From Beroe forskalii (taxonomy: Eukaryota > Ctenophora > Nuda > Beroida > Beroidae), in assembly GCA_011033025.1 (NCBI GenBank), contig WFMF01000220.1:217327-281326 (forward strand): a DNA stretch of 64,000 nucleotides, written 5' to 3'. Below the pieces are notes generated by a model, which was given only the letters and a program-made list of their open reading frames with translations, did not search any database and was not told the origin of the DNA. The position numbers were made by a program, and so were the translations under genes. Shown piece by piece: positions 45,535 to 57,884 of the stretch (position 1 is the first letter of the stretch; each line of letters opens with the position of its first letter).

Positions 45535-46375
45535 CGTTCCCGAGATATTCCCAAATTTGGCCATTTTGGCTGTCCGTCAGGCCCAATTTGGGCATATGGG
45601 CATTGGGCAGCTTATGAGATGGAGAACATCAGAACCATGTAACTCGACTGGAAATGATCGGTTTATGAGGGTAGAACATGGTTTTAAGGTTCTATCTCAT
45701 CCCGTTCCCGAGATAATCCCCAATTTGGCCATTTTGGCTGTCCGTCAGGCCCAATTTGGGCATATGGGCAGCTTATGAGATGGAGAACATCAGAACCATG
45801 TAACTCGACTGGAAATGATCGGTTTATGAGTGTAGAGCATGGTTTCAAGGCTCTATCTCAACCCGCTCTTGAGATAATCCCCAATATGGCCATTTTGGCT
45901 GTCCATGAAGCCCATTTTGGGCATTTGGACAGTTTATGAGATGGAGAACATCAGAACCATGTTACTCGACCGGAAATGATCGGTTTATGAGGGTAGAGCA
46001 TGTTTTTAAGGCTCTATCTCAACCTGTTCCCGAGATAATCCCCAATAAGGCCATTTTGGCTGTCCATGAGGCCCATCCTGGGACCTGGGCATTTGGACAG
46101 CTTATGAGATGGAGAACATCACAACCATGTAACCCGACGGGAAATGATTGGTTTATGAGGGAATATCGTGTTTTTAAGGCTCTTTCTCAACCCGTACCCG
46201 AGATAATTCCCAGCATGGCCATTTTGGCTGTCCATGAGGCCCATTTTCGGTATTTGGACGGCTTATGAGATGGAGACCATCGGAACCATGTAACTCAAAC
46301 TGGAAATGGTCGTTTTATGAGGGTGGAGCATGGTTTTAAGGCTCTATCTCAACCCGTTACCGAGATGGTCATTCT
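45535..46375. repeat. Satellite-like tandem array, ~160-170 bp unit
   Basis: Five units, each with CCGAGATAATCCCCAATTTGG, CCATTTTGGCTGTCC, CTTATGAGATGGAGAACATC, TGGAAATGATCGGTTTATGA and AAGGCTCTATCTCA. Short ORFs inside are by-products. Confidence 0.88.
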
Positions 46376-47230
46376 ATTACTTGCTCTTGAGGCATTCAGT
46401 TTATAAATCTTACCAAAACAATAAACATTTACTGCAGAGAAATGTTTATTTATCAAATTGATACAATTGGCATGAAACACAAAATAAGATACAGATCAGC
46501 ATGATATCAAAATAAACATGTTACTGTTATCGAAGTATAAAGTTGAAGAAGACACAAAACATAAGGGTTCTTCAAGCTATGGACTTATGGAAACATTACA
46601 TTTTGCGATCTTCGTTTCCACCTGCAATGAGTCCCTTTGGGTATGTCATCCTTTTTAATGAGTTCAATTTCGCTCACAGTATGACGGAGGATATCCTATT
46701 GTGTGATTGACACGATATATATGAAGTCCATCATTAATACTTTATCATAATGTATATTCACAGGGATATATATCTATTGCATAAAGCCCCCATTTCACGC
46801 AGGCTCTCGCATATCAAGCAAAATTATAGCATACGTAGATATTTAAATGCATTCTAAGAAAAATTATTGCATGGTTAGGCATTATTGCATCTTAAATCAA
46901 ATGAACGCAATAATCTTTCTTACAATGCAATCATATCACTGTATTTTATTGCCTCACTATCGAAATTATTGCATCTTTGCTTGATCTTCAGTACCTCAGG
47001 GAATATAAATGCATTGAGATATTGCACAAGGAAGTAGATTACAACTTGATGCCATAATTATTGCATTGTAGTGTGGATATATTGCAAATGGAATGTTTCG
47101 TCTAGTGGAATTCTCAATTTTCTGAGTCAATGATAAAAACCAACAAATCTGTCTAATTAGTAATCGAGGCGTGAAAAAATCAATCAAAACCCTCAAAAAC
47201 AGTGCAATATATACTGTGTTTACAAAGTGA
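46376..47230. repeat. AT-rich stretch enriched in ATTGCA/TGCAAT words
   Basis: About a dozen ATTATTGCAT-like words in both orientations lie between 46800 and 47110, with irregular spacing. No gene or clear unit boundary is seen. Confidence 0.45.
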
Positions 47231-47255
47231 ACTAAGGGTGTAATTCGATACTGGG

Positions 47256-48085
47256 GACCATACTACATGAGTAGTTATTGGTCGTGTAACAGAGTGGAGT
47301 GCCGAAGGCACGACACGATGTTACACGACCAATAACGCTCTTATTTTTCGCTATGGAGATAAGAGGGATTGATTGCCGTCAAAAAAGTTGACCTAAATGC
47401 ATGCATTCATACATAGTAGACTGTAAAAATACAGTCTTAATTTCGATACGTTTTCATAACCCGCCGACGAAAAATTCTAAGTATACCGTTTCGAGATTCT
47501 CCTTTGACACAACTATCATGCTCTTCCCCTCTCGTGGGGCATCTAGAATATTCCTATTGGCCCGTATCCAGGTTTTTTACTCCATAGGTAATAGATATCA
47601 TCATGATTCACGTAAATGGGTGCAGTAACTTTTTCTTTGAAATGAGCTCATTATCTGGTATCAAAGTAACAAGTTAATAATAACATACGACCGCCTATTT
47701 TCCGTGCGTGGGTATATGTAGAATTGCTATAGTAAGTTTGGAATCGGATTATTCTGCTGGGGCAGGTCAAGTCATAGTCACGTGACACGGTCAGGTGACA
47801 CGTTCACGTGGTTACAGCCTACCACAAGGTTCGTCACGTGGTCACCACGTGACCTTTAGGTGGCTACCACGTGGCAGGCACGGCCAACGGAGCGAAAAAT
47901 AAGTACTTTTAGCGAAAGACCAGGAATTAACATATCTCTATTACATACGAATGCAATGAGTATGTAATAGGATATAAATATTGAGTAGCTTGCTACGAAA
48001 TATTTATATCAAATTTATCATATGACAGGCGTAGCCTGGAATGTGATAAATTTAGATATGTTATGAATGGCTTTCGCAAAAGTAA
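47256..48085. mobile_element. Multi-hairpin inverted-repeat region
   Basis: TTATTGGTCGTGTAAC/GTTACACGACCAATAA forms a hairpin at 47265-47330. CTCTTATTTTTCGCT near 47340 mirrors AGCGAAAAATAAG at 47891. At 47905-48085 an outer stem (TAACATATCT/AGATATGTTA and beyond) encloses three hairpins with 10-12 bp stems (CTATTACATAC, GATATAAATATT, AAATTTATCA). It resembles short-inverted-repeat MITEs. No coding potential. Confidence 0.65.
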
Positions 48086-48472
48086 TATAATCGAACGGGT
48101 TTTTGCATATTCTTAACACCTACTTTATATGTAGCTGTGGTTTGGGGATGACTGTGAATAATATTCATCTTGGGGCCATCAATTACATGAGGATATGAAG
48201 AAGACGCATGATAACTTGGCATGTGAATTAGCAAAGATCGATTTCATATAATTTTCATGTAGAGGCCAGATAATATTGATGTGGTGTTGGATTTATCAAA
48301 TAGAGCTCATGTAATAGATGGGTTTTTCATTTAGTTTGTCTATAAAGTGTATTTTTATCTGCATACTACAGTACAGAAGTGCTGCAATATGACCAACCAT
48401 GTGTCTATGTATGTGAGAGACGCTAGATATCAAGGCATGTAATTCGCAGAGGAGCTATGTTAAATATACGTG

Positions 48473-48684
48473 AGACTATTATAATGTGTACTTTAGAGGC
48501 GTAAGACGAACACGCAGACAATATAGAGCCCTGCGAGAGCAGGGCTCTATATAATATTTAAATGTCGACAGCGCAGCTGGAGACATTTAAATGATTTAGA
48601 GTGCGAGGCGAAGCAAAGCTGAGCCGAGTGCTATAAATCATATTTCTGCGGTGAGTTTGAGCCTCTAAAGTACTATAGTAGTCG
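48473..48684. mobile_element. Compact multi-branched hairpin element
   Basis: The outer stem GTACTTTAGAGGC/GCCTCTAAAGTAC (13 bp, extended by GACTA/TAGTC) encloses three hairpins: TATAGAGCCCTGC with a GAGA loop (13 bp, perfect), ATTTAAATGTC (11 bp) and ATGATTTA (8 bp). The drawing is cloverleaf-like. Sequence 48685-49400 to its right shows nothing recognised. Confidence 0.7.
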
Positions 48685-49419
48685 AACGGTGTATACAAGA
48701 CACACCCTGTACACAACAAGCACACATTATACCTTATATGGTAATAAGCAAAATGCTTCTTTACACATAACAAAAAAGCGCATGACTTAGCCGTTTTTTG
48801 AGCAATTTTGATCAAATTTTTAGGATACTACGGGCAAGAAATGATCAATATAATCCTAGAGTAGCTAACATTTTTGACCTTCAGAAATTGAGATATGTTA
48901 AATAAACCGGTTTTATGTTTTAAAGTTATCGCTTAATAACTGGCTTTTCGGTCATAACTCCGCTTCTGGAGCTCAAAAATGAATCTAAACTTCACTGAGA
49001 TGTTGCTTTTATGAAGCTCTAGATATCCTGAAAGTTTCATCAAGTTTGCTCAAAAAACCTCGGAGGTATGCACATTTTTGTAACGCAAAAGCAAAGGTCG
49101 CATAGATTAATATTTAAATTGGTATTGAATTACAGTGTGTCATAACAATCACATGAAATAAAGCGCGTGTGGTAACACGACTCTACGCATATAGTACTAC
49201 TCTTTAAATCGGTCTAAACCTGTCGTGAGACTACTATATCATATTTTTTGCGCCTAGAATTGCTCTTTAATTTAGCTGTAGCATGCGGTAGGAAGCGAAT
49301 AGAAACATCGGACTTTGACTAAAGTGCTTTTGATTATGATACCTATCATAATATGAAATTTTTCATATACGGTACCTTAAATTTCGCTTTACTCGTCCTT
49401 TAAGTTTTTTTTCAGGTAG

Positions 49420-49720
49420 CAACAGGCCCACCCTAGGATGCTGGGTTTTTTCTTCGTTCTGGCCCACTTTTTTTCGACCACAGGCCCACTTTTTAGCAGA
49501 AACTTTTGATACATCACAGGCCCATTTGAGATAATACAAGCCCATTTGAGACAGCCCCAGCCAATTTGTGACTATGTATGCCCATTAATTGATGCATCAC
49601 ATGCCCATTTGAGACATAAAAAGGCCCACATGAGACCACACAGACCCGTTTGAGACAAAACAGTTCTATTTGAGACATCACAGGCCAATTTTGGACATGC
49701 AGGCCCAAAATTTAACCAAC
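49420..49720. repeat. Degenerate tandem repeat, CAGGCCCATTTGAGACA units
   Basis: About twelve units of 20-28 bp around GGCCCATTTGAGAC, followed by the next G-run element. No coding potential. Confidence 0.8.
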
Positions 49721-49824
49721 CCACCCTCTTTTTTCCAAAAACTCCTCAGATTTGGATATTAAAGGCAAAATTTCAAAAGCCAGAAAAAATATCGTTCTAG
49801 GATGCCAGCTTGCCAGCCACCATT

Positions 49825-50838
49825 GGGGGGGGGCAACCCCCATAAACCCCCAAAAATTTGACCCCCATTTGCCTTTTCAATATCCACTTGGGGGTTTATG
49901 GGGGTTTAATTTTCCAGGTACCATTTCCAAAATGATCAAAATTTCAGACAAAAATGGCTCAATTGTGGTGAAAATGTGTAATTCTTGCGATCCTTGCTAA
50001 ATTTTAAAGGTGGTTTTAAGCTAAGAAGCGAATAAAGGAAGATAAATTAAGCCAGAAATCTCTAAAAAATGATACCATTCTAGAAAAGGGTCGAAAAACA
50101 ACAAAAAATGGTACCATTTCAGAAAAGGGGCAAAAATGGTACCATTTCAAAACAGGTTCGAAAATCCGCAACAAAAAAGGTACCATTTAAGAAAAGTGCC
50201 AAAAATCTTCAACAAAAAATGGTACCATTTCACAAAAGGGTTGAAAATCGTCAACAAAAAATGGTACCATTTCAGAAAAGGGTCGAAAATCATCAATCGA
50301 AAATAGTACCAGTTCAGAAAAGGGTCGAAAATCATCAATCGAAAATGGTACCATTTCAGAAAAGGGTTGAAAATCGTCAAAAAAATGGTACCATTTCAGA
50401 AAAGGGTCGAAAATCATCAACAAAAAATGGTACCATTTCAGAAAAGGGTCGAAAATCATGAAGGAAAAATGGTACCATTTCGGAAGAGGGCCAAAAATGG
50501 TACCATTTCAGAAAAGGTTCGAAAATACGCAACAAAAAATGGTACCATTTCTGAAAAGTGCCAAAAATCTTCAACAAAAAATGGCACCATTTCAGAAAAG
50601 GGCAAAAAATCTTCAACGAAAAATGGTACTATTTCAGAAAAGGGTCGAAAATCCTCAACAAAAATGGTACCATTTCGTAATAAAGCCAAAAATCGTGCAA
50701 AAATCAATCATTAAACAGCAAAATTTAACTAAATTAAGCCAACATAAACCCACATAAACCCCCATAAACCCCCAAAAATTAAACCCCCATTTGTCATTTT
50801 TCGATATCCAGCGAGGGTTTATGGGGGTTGGCCCCCCA
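49825..50838. mobile_element. Complete type-2 GGTACC-array element, 6-bp target duplication
   Basis: Left terminus: 9-G run then CAACCCCCATAAACCCCC. Right terminus: GGGTTTATGGGGGTTGGCCCCCC. ACCATT occurs on both sides (49819-49824 and 50839-50844). The interior is a palindrome-bearing minisatellite (50080-50690). No transposase. Confidence 0.8.
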
Positions 50839-51138
50839 ACCATTCCACCAGCGCCTCCAGGAAAGAAAATAATTTTCTTTTTTTCATTTGAAAACCCCGG
50901 AGGGGCACCGCTAAGGGCTTTGAAACTTTATTACAATGTACGTTAATCCATAATTGCAAAATATCAAAACAAATTATGTATAAACTTATTAAAACTTAAA
51001 AAGTGTCGTGCAGACATTAAATTTAAACTCAATACGCCTGAACACATAGATCATGTTATTAGCATTTTTCAAATTCAAGAAACCTTAGTCGAACTTCCGT
51101 CCCTGACCCAATTATATTTTACTAATGAACTGTGTATT

Positions 51139-52340
51139 GGGGGGGGGCAACCCCCCAAAACCCCCCAAAATTAAGCCCCCTATCAGAAATTTGTTATATC
51201 CACCAGGGGGTTAAATTTAACCCCCCAAAATTAAACCCCCTATCGACAGCAAAAATTAAACCCCCCAAAATTAAACCCCCTACAATTAAACCCTCTATCG
51301 GCAGCAAATATTATTCTAGTATGATTCAAAAGAGCACCAAAATGAAGCACAAAAAAGATACCATTTGAAAAAGTTGCCAAAAACACGAATTAAAAAGGTA
51401 CCATTTCGAAAAGGCGCAAAAAATCGGACATAAATTTGGTGCCATTTCAAAAGGGTACATCTGAAAAATCAGAAACGAAAAAGGTACCAATTGAAAATGA
51501 TGCCAAAAATCAACAACATAATTGGTACCATTTAAAAAAGGGGCTGAATACCTGAAACAAAAACGGTACCATTTCTGAAAGGTTCAAAAATCAGAAACGA
51601 AAAGTGGTACCATTTGGAAAACGTGTGAAAAATCACGAACAAAAACCGTACCATTTCAAAAAAGTGCCAAAAATCACAAACAAAAATGGTCCATTCAAAA
51701 AAAGTTCCAAAAACTATGAACAAAAATGGTACCATTGGAAAATGCGCCAAAAACCGAAAACACTGTTACGTCAACACACACTGAAAATTAGCATTCCAAA
51801 TCAGAAAAGAACACACTCAAGAAGTTGAAAAATCACGAACAAAAATGGTACCAATTCAATAAAAGTTCCAAAAATTATAAACAAAAATGGTACCATTTGG
51901 AAAATGTGTCAAAAACCGGAAGCAAAAATGGTACCATTTCTAAAAATCATCAAAAATTACGACCAAAATTGGTACCATTTTGAAATGGTGCAAAAAATCA
52001 GCAACAAAATGGTACCATTTGAAAAAGATGCTGAAAATCAGAAACAAAAATGGTACCATTTCATAAAAGTTCCAAAAATTGTAAACAAAAATGGTACCAA
52101 AAACCGGAAACAAAAATGGTACCATTTCTAAAAATCGCCAAAAATCACGACCAAAAATGGTACCATTTTGAAATGGTGCAAAAAATCAGGAACAAAAATG
52201 GTACCATTTGAAAAAAAATGCCCCTTTTTGCACTAAGAATTAAGCCCCCTCAAACCCCCTTAAACCCCCCAAAATTAACCCCCCTATTGGCGATTTTTTT
52301 TAATATCCACCAAAATTGAGGGGGTTGCCCCCCCCCCCCC
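51139..52340. mobile_element. Complete type-1 GGTACC-array element, 6-bp target duplication
   Basis: Starts with 9 G and CAACCCCCC, ends GGGGGTTG plus 13 C. It is flanked by TGTATT (51133-51138 and 52341-52346). It carries a 67-bp ORF1-element remnant at 51761-51827 at the same internal position as in the 61726 element. Confidence 0.85.
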
Positions 52341-52346
52341 TGTATT

Positions 52347-53292
52347 ACTATTGACTTAAATTAATATTACTAGCAAAACCCGCGACCTCCGGTCCCTGCA
52401 GCAAGAGAGCAAGAGGAACTCCTACGAACATTGAACATTGAACATTGAACCCCTGTTAAATTGAAAACAGGATCTCGTGGCCAGATCACTTTAGACAAAA
52501 GACGTCGTTTGGGTTTATTTGCCAATAAAGCAATAACTCAATAACAGACTGGGTACTGCTTGTAAGCATAAAATGACGATTGTGTGCGATTGTTTACCCA
52601 AAAATCCGCATCCTAACAAATGGAAGCGGTCCAAAGACATGAACTAGGTATGTTAAATGAAGTCCCTGCAATCACATCTGAGAGTCTAGGTCACCCATAT
52701 CATCTTAAATTCTTGAAAGACTTCCTTTGAGGCCAGTGCAGCAAAAAAACTCCCATATTTTACAGAAAATCAAACATGATTTTACCTTAAAACTTTTAAA
52801 AAGGAAGAAATCCCCCAATTTTCGACAAAATTTACACATGGAGGACTTCATTGGGATCTCACCCCCCCCCGATCTCACTGAAAGAAGTTCATGGAGAAAA
52901 CCTGAAGGAAACAGATGTGATGCTCCTGTAGGTCATAATATGTCAATTGCATGTCTGAGTGTTGTTTTTCGATTTTGTGCAAATTTTACTTGCACCTTTC
53001 TAAAAAATCAGCTTAAAGCAGGTAAAAAAACATTTTGAAATGGTCTCATAGTGTCATTCTTCATTTACAGACTTCAAACTTATATAATATTAGGAACATA
53101 TCATGTTGCTTTTGAATTTATAATTTGTAAATAAGTTCCAAGGTAGTAGAATATTCCAGCACTCAGCATTTGCAAATTGCAATATGAACAGATGCAATGA
53201 TGATAGTTGATGTTTTAAAGTTTTAATGATCTGAGAAAAGTATATAAATAGGTTTTTAGTTCTGCCGTTTGTACTTAATTCATACTTGAAAC
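52347..53292. other. No gene recognised
   Basis: A 103-codon ORF at 52727-53038 reads through A-rich DNA and a C-run and matches nothing I know. A short ACATTGA triple repeat lies near 52430. Confidence 0.4.
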
Positions 53293-53296
53293 TTAA

Positions 53297-53734
53297 GGGG
53301 CCGGGGGGGGTCTGAGGTCGGTTTTTTACCCCATGTAAGCATGTAAAAATATTGTTCCTAGCCGAAGTTATGAATTTTTCAAATCGCTATTTTGCCTGTA
53401 ATTACAGTGCACGCGCAAACTTCTAACACGATTTGCCGAAAATCATCTTTAACATCTATCTCCTCCTACAGTTTTTGAGGAAAACCCTTGAAACTTGACC
53501 TTGTTATGTTCTAGGGCATAAGTAAAACTTTTGATCGGTCAGATTTTTGATTCAGGCCTCAGAAGTGAAAATATGAGCTTTTGAAATTTGAAAATAGTCA
53601 TTTTTGACCAATTTTTGGATAGGAGCTAGGAACAATATTTTTACATGGGGTAAAATCCTACTGGTAGCTGGCATTCTCCCCTATCAGAAACAACAAAAAA
53701 CCGGAAATCGACCTCGGACCCCCCCCCCGGCCCC
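53297..53734. mobile_element. 438-bp MITE with TTAA target duplication
   Basis: The ends GGGGCCGGGGGGGGTCTGAGG and their complement, with further inner pairing (TTACATGGGGTAAAA; CTAGGAACAATATTTTTAC), are flanked by TTAA at 53293-53296 and 53735-53738. TTAA duplications are typical of piggyBac and Kolobok groups. Confidence 0.85.
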
Positions 53735-53937
53735 TTAAAAAGAATAGAAGACGAAAAACTAAGAAGAATTTTGATGAATAAAGCGATACATTAACATAGT
53801 ATAGTAGTACTGTTGTAGAGTTGGAGTCTGTTCACAAAGCCATAGAAAATCATGAGAGTGAAAACACTATATCAAAGCGACCTCATCGATCTACAATAAA
53901 ATTGGTGGGCGGGTTAAATACAAGAGGTAAATTAGGG

Positions 53938-54036
53938 TCAAGATATATAATTATTTGACCTCTCGTTCTCTGTGGGATCCTCTTCATCCTCCTCCTCGAA
54001 TAGCTTCTGAAACTCTTCCTTCGGGTGCTTGTACCC
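53938..54036 (-). CDS. Terminal exon candidate: acidic cytoplasmic-type tail
   Basis: After a CTTTGCAG acceptor it reads GYKHPKEEFQKLFEEEDEED then PTENERSNNYIS and a stop. Highly charged, like the tail of a membrane protein. It could follow the transmembrane exon at 58412, but the phases do not join cleanly, so the link is unproven. Confidence 0.45.
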   Translation of the reverse strand, partial: GYKHPKEEFQKLFEEEDEEDPTENERSNNYIS

Positions 54037-54089
54037 CTGCAAAGAAGAAATGAACGTTAATTGTAGGGTATAAGTACTTTAGAATACTG

Positions 54090-54520
54090 CACAGAATAGA
54101 AGAATCTTATACCTTTTTTTAACCGGCCTTTTTTTAACCGGCCCTATGGACAAAAAACAAATAATTTTTGAACCGTTTTAACCGGCCCCATGGACATAAA
54201 TTTTTTTGGTGGTTGCCAGATCAAGGATTTTTTGCTCTAAAATGGCCACTAAGACCCCTTTTTACTAAATTAATTGCATCAAAAGACCCAAATCCCGGTC
54301 TAATATTATGATTTAAGTCATGATCGTGTTATGTAATGACGTTCCAGTGAACTTTACAGAATATAAGCCGAGTCATAAAAGTTTCATTTGACCTTAATTA
54401 ACTGGTCTTTAATTTGACCGGCCCCACTTTAACCGGCCTTTTTTTAACCGGCCCTTATGACAAAAATCTCAAAGCCGTTTTTGTCCTTAAGGGCCGTTTA
54501 AATAAAGGCCAATAAGGTAC
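54090..54520. repeat. Repeated TTTTTTTAACCGGCC motif
   Basis: Six occurrences of TTTAACCGGCC(C) on the + strand, with a weaker inverted GGCCGTTTAAA at the right end. Possibly a decayed TIR element. 54521-55450 shows nothing more than a 22-bp palindrome at 55259-55280. Confidence 0.5.
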
Positions 54521-55552
54521 TTTTATAATAGAGCTCTGCTTGCAGAACACTTTTATTTCAGACCCGATAAAATCAATCAAAAATCCCATTTTACAGGAGG
54601 CGATAAAACATTCCCAATTTCTATACCGTCTCTTAGTTCCATTTAATAAAAAAACTGCTGCTTCATTGAACTCTAGTAGCTAGCTAAAGATGAGTATGCA
54701 CATGCCCTTGTAGGAGATTTCTCAACAGGATGTGCTTGTCTGAAAATTTTAAAGTCACCAATTTAGACTTTTATAGTCATGTTTGGTGTCAAAATTAGGG
54801 TTTTCGAGGTCGCTAAACAACCTCCAAGTACAAGTGTCTGTTTGGCCCTATCTGCTTTGGTTTTTGCCATTTGCGGGCGTCAACTCAAATCTCTGAAAAT
54901 CGGGAGAAACCATTATTTTGACCATTGAATTATACCTTGAGCAGTGTTAACTGTTAACCACTTTAAATGTAATTTATATGGCTGCTGAGCACGTTTGACG
55001 TGTTTATTCGGTCAAACAAGCTTTCTTTTCAACATTAAAGTGGTGGCGGCAGTTGTAAGCATGCACTCATTGATGACGTTTTTAGAATTTTGGAGAAATG
55101 CAGCCAAAATATTACTGTATGACGACTTCTGAAACTGGGCGCAGTTGTAGATTTGGCCCAAGGGGTGTACCTTTTGGGTTAACCATTATCTGACCTGAGT
55201 TACCATGAAAAATTTTAAGTCGATATCTTTAAAAATGGCCGAGTTTTTGCCGAAAAACGTATGCCCATATATGGGCATACGCGCGTTGCGCGAGCCTATT
55301 TGGGCCCATAACTTGGCCAAATATCAATATTTTTCATTTTTGAATGAAAGCAGCTTTATTCGATAAATGTTTTCCTAAAAATTTGGGTTTAAACAAAGTG
55401 ATAAGCCGCAACATATGGAACTAGAAAGTGGGAAACCTTTCCACTTCCACCTATTCTTAGGAGGTATATTTATGTATTTATGTGAGGTAAAATTTTGGGG
55501 GGAAAATGGGGATTCTCATCGAAAATACCCAAATTTCGCACGCGATTGTAGG

Positions 55553-56526
55553 AGTATATAGGTAGGTTTAGCTATGAAGTCCTAGCTCTAGCTATTTAGT
55601 CCGTTAGCTGAAAAGTCCGAACTGCGGACGGTATAGCTGAAACTGACCTTACTGTTCCTCAGTATAGGTTGAATGCCTTCCTCAGTATGGGTATAATGCT
55701 CCACGCTTTGCCATAGCTGATCAAACCGTACGATTTCACCTAATCAGATCTGTGGTCCACCATAATCTCATGATGGTATAAGGAGCGAAGTTCCTCACGA
55801 CACCCAGAGCTGTCCGCCCTCTAACTAACTTGCTCAACGCTGTTGTACATTGATAGCGAAAAAATGAATTTGATGGTTGGATCCTGCAAAAGGCATCTCT
55901 TATACTAGGTGCCGAAGTCATTGCAATTAAATCATTGCAATTAAGTCATAAGATTCTCCCCGTGGTGCCAAGTTTATGAGCAGTCAAGTCATGATATTCT
56001 TCTCATGGGCACGGAATTCTAATAAGGTCAGCTAACAAGCAGTATCTACGGTAGATTCTACCGAGTGATTCTGATGAGTCCCAGAATCCTAATGAGGTCA
56101 ACTGACAAGCAGAATCTCTGATGAGAGGCATCTGTCGACAAAAATTGTTAGGGGACAAAAATTGTCCCCTAACTGAAACCGTGCCCTAGAATGTGCCGCA
56201 GAGTCCACTCTAAAACCAAAGTGTGCCGTAGCGTCGCCTCAAAACTGAAAAGTGTGCCCAAGAGTCCTGTGCCGTAGTTTCCTGTGCCGTAGGGTCCAAT
56301 GCTTTACAGTCCTGTGCCGTAGTGTTCGAACCCCGTTTAATACAGATTTAGCTAAATAGTCTGAATCGAGGACTATATAGCTAAACACCTAAACTGATAG
56401 GGGAGGAGGGACAGCTAGGAAGATTTAGCTGAATAGTCCGAACTGCGGACGATATAGCTTAATCAAAATTCAGCTATTTTGACCGGTTTAGCTATAAAGT
56501 CTGTTAGCTATAAAGTCCGCCTACCT
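55553..56526. mobile_element. About 1-kb TIR-like element
   Basis: GGTAGGTTTAGCTATGAAGTCC at the left mirrors AGCTATAAAGTCCGCCTACC at the right in word content. TTCGCACGCGA flanks it on both sides (near 55535 and 56526). The interior has TAGTCCGAACTGCGGAC hairpins and a CTGTGCCGTAG word repeat (56190-56330). Confidence 0.5.
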
Positions 56527-56859
56527 TCGCACGCGACATTAAATTGAGGGATTTTTCAAACTATTTGCTAACAAATGAAAGATTTTTTTCAAAAAATTAA
56601 TGAAATTATAGATAAATTTCAAAATTACAAATCAAATTTCTGATCGACTTTCTCAGCCTCTGCTTCAACCTTTTTCTTGCTGTTCAGCGTTTACCTGTAT
56701 AGTCCCATGTGTAAGCTTAACGGATCAGTTGCTACATACACCATGCTCTGATGCGCAGGAATTTCAACTTGGGCTACCATCCAATCCTCCCGAAGGTATA
56801 AGCTTATAAGAGACCGACGGTGCCTTATGCCCTTCACAACTCCAGCTATTTCTCCACTG

Positions 56860-57535
56860 ACATAGTCAGCTCACTTCCAGTCTCCATTGTAACATAACCA
56901 ACTTCCAGTCTCCACTGTGTAGACATAGTCATAGGACCACTGCATAGTCAACTTCAGTCTCCACTGTGTAGTGACATAGTCAGCTCACTTCCAGTCTCCA
57001 CTGTGTAGTGACATTTCAGCTTTCCAGTCTCCAATGTGTATTGACATTCAGCTCACTTCCAGTCTCCACTGTGTAGTGACATAAAACTCACTTCCAGTCT
57101 CCACTGTGTGATGACATAGTCAGCTCACTTCAGTCTCCACTGTGTAGACATAGTCAGCTCACTTCCAGTCTCCACTGTGTATAGTGACATAGTCAGCTCA
57201 CTTCCAGTCTCCACTGTGTAGTGACATAGTCAGCTCACTTCCAGTCTCCACTGTGTAGTGACATAGTCAGCTCACTTCCAGTCTCCACTGTGTAGTGACT
57301 TAGTCAGCTCACTTCCAGTCTCCACTGTGTAGTGACATAGTCAGCTCACTTCCAGTCTCCACTGTGTAGTGACATAGTCAGCTCACTTCCAGTCTCCACT
57401 GTGTAGTGACATAGTCAGCTCACTTCCAGTCTCCACTGTGTAGTGACATAGTCAGCTCACTTCCAGTCTCCACTGGAAGTGCCTTATGCCCTTCACAACT
57501 CCAGCTATTTCTCCACTGACATAGTCAGCTCACTT
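56860..57535. repeat. 37-bp tandem repeat
   Basis: About 16 copies of a unit containing AGTCAGCTCACTTCCAGTC and TCCACTGTGTAGTGACAT. The bounding phrase GCCTTATGCCCTTCACAAC occurs on both sides (56821 and 57480). No coding potential. Confidence 0.95.
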
Positions 57536-57884
57536 CCAAGGAACATAACCAACTGTAACTGACTATAACTATAGGACGCGCCAACCATCTTAAATTTGAC
57601 AATTTACATTAACTGTCCAAAATTTTGGCATTTTAATTGTTTTAAATCATATTACTTTGACTAATTAATTATTGGGAATTCTCCGAAAACTCATCTCTGA
57701 TACTAAATTGTACTATATTAGTACAGGTAGTTCAGGAAACTTTGAAAAAGTGTTGAATTAAAGAATTTAATTGGGGTGTAAAATTGTGGCGGACAAAATT
57801 TTGTTAGGTTGACAATATTGGGGATTTTTTTGAAAAAACCCCAAATTACAACCTCCATAAATACACCTCCTAAGGTAGTTTATA

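Noticed and set aside
56860..57535. CRISPR-like array (regular 37-bp unit)
   Set aside because: The units abut with no unique spacers and the DNA is animal nuclear. It is a plain tandem repeat.
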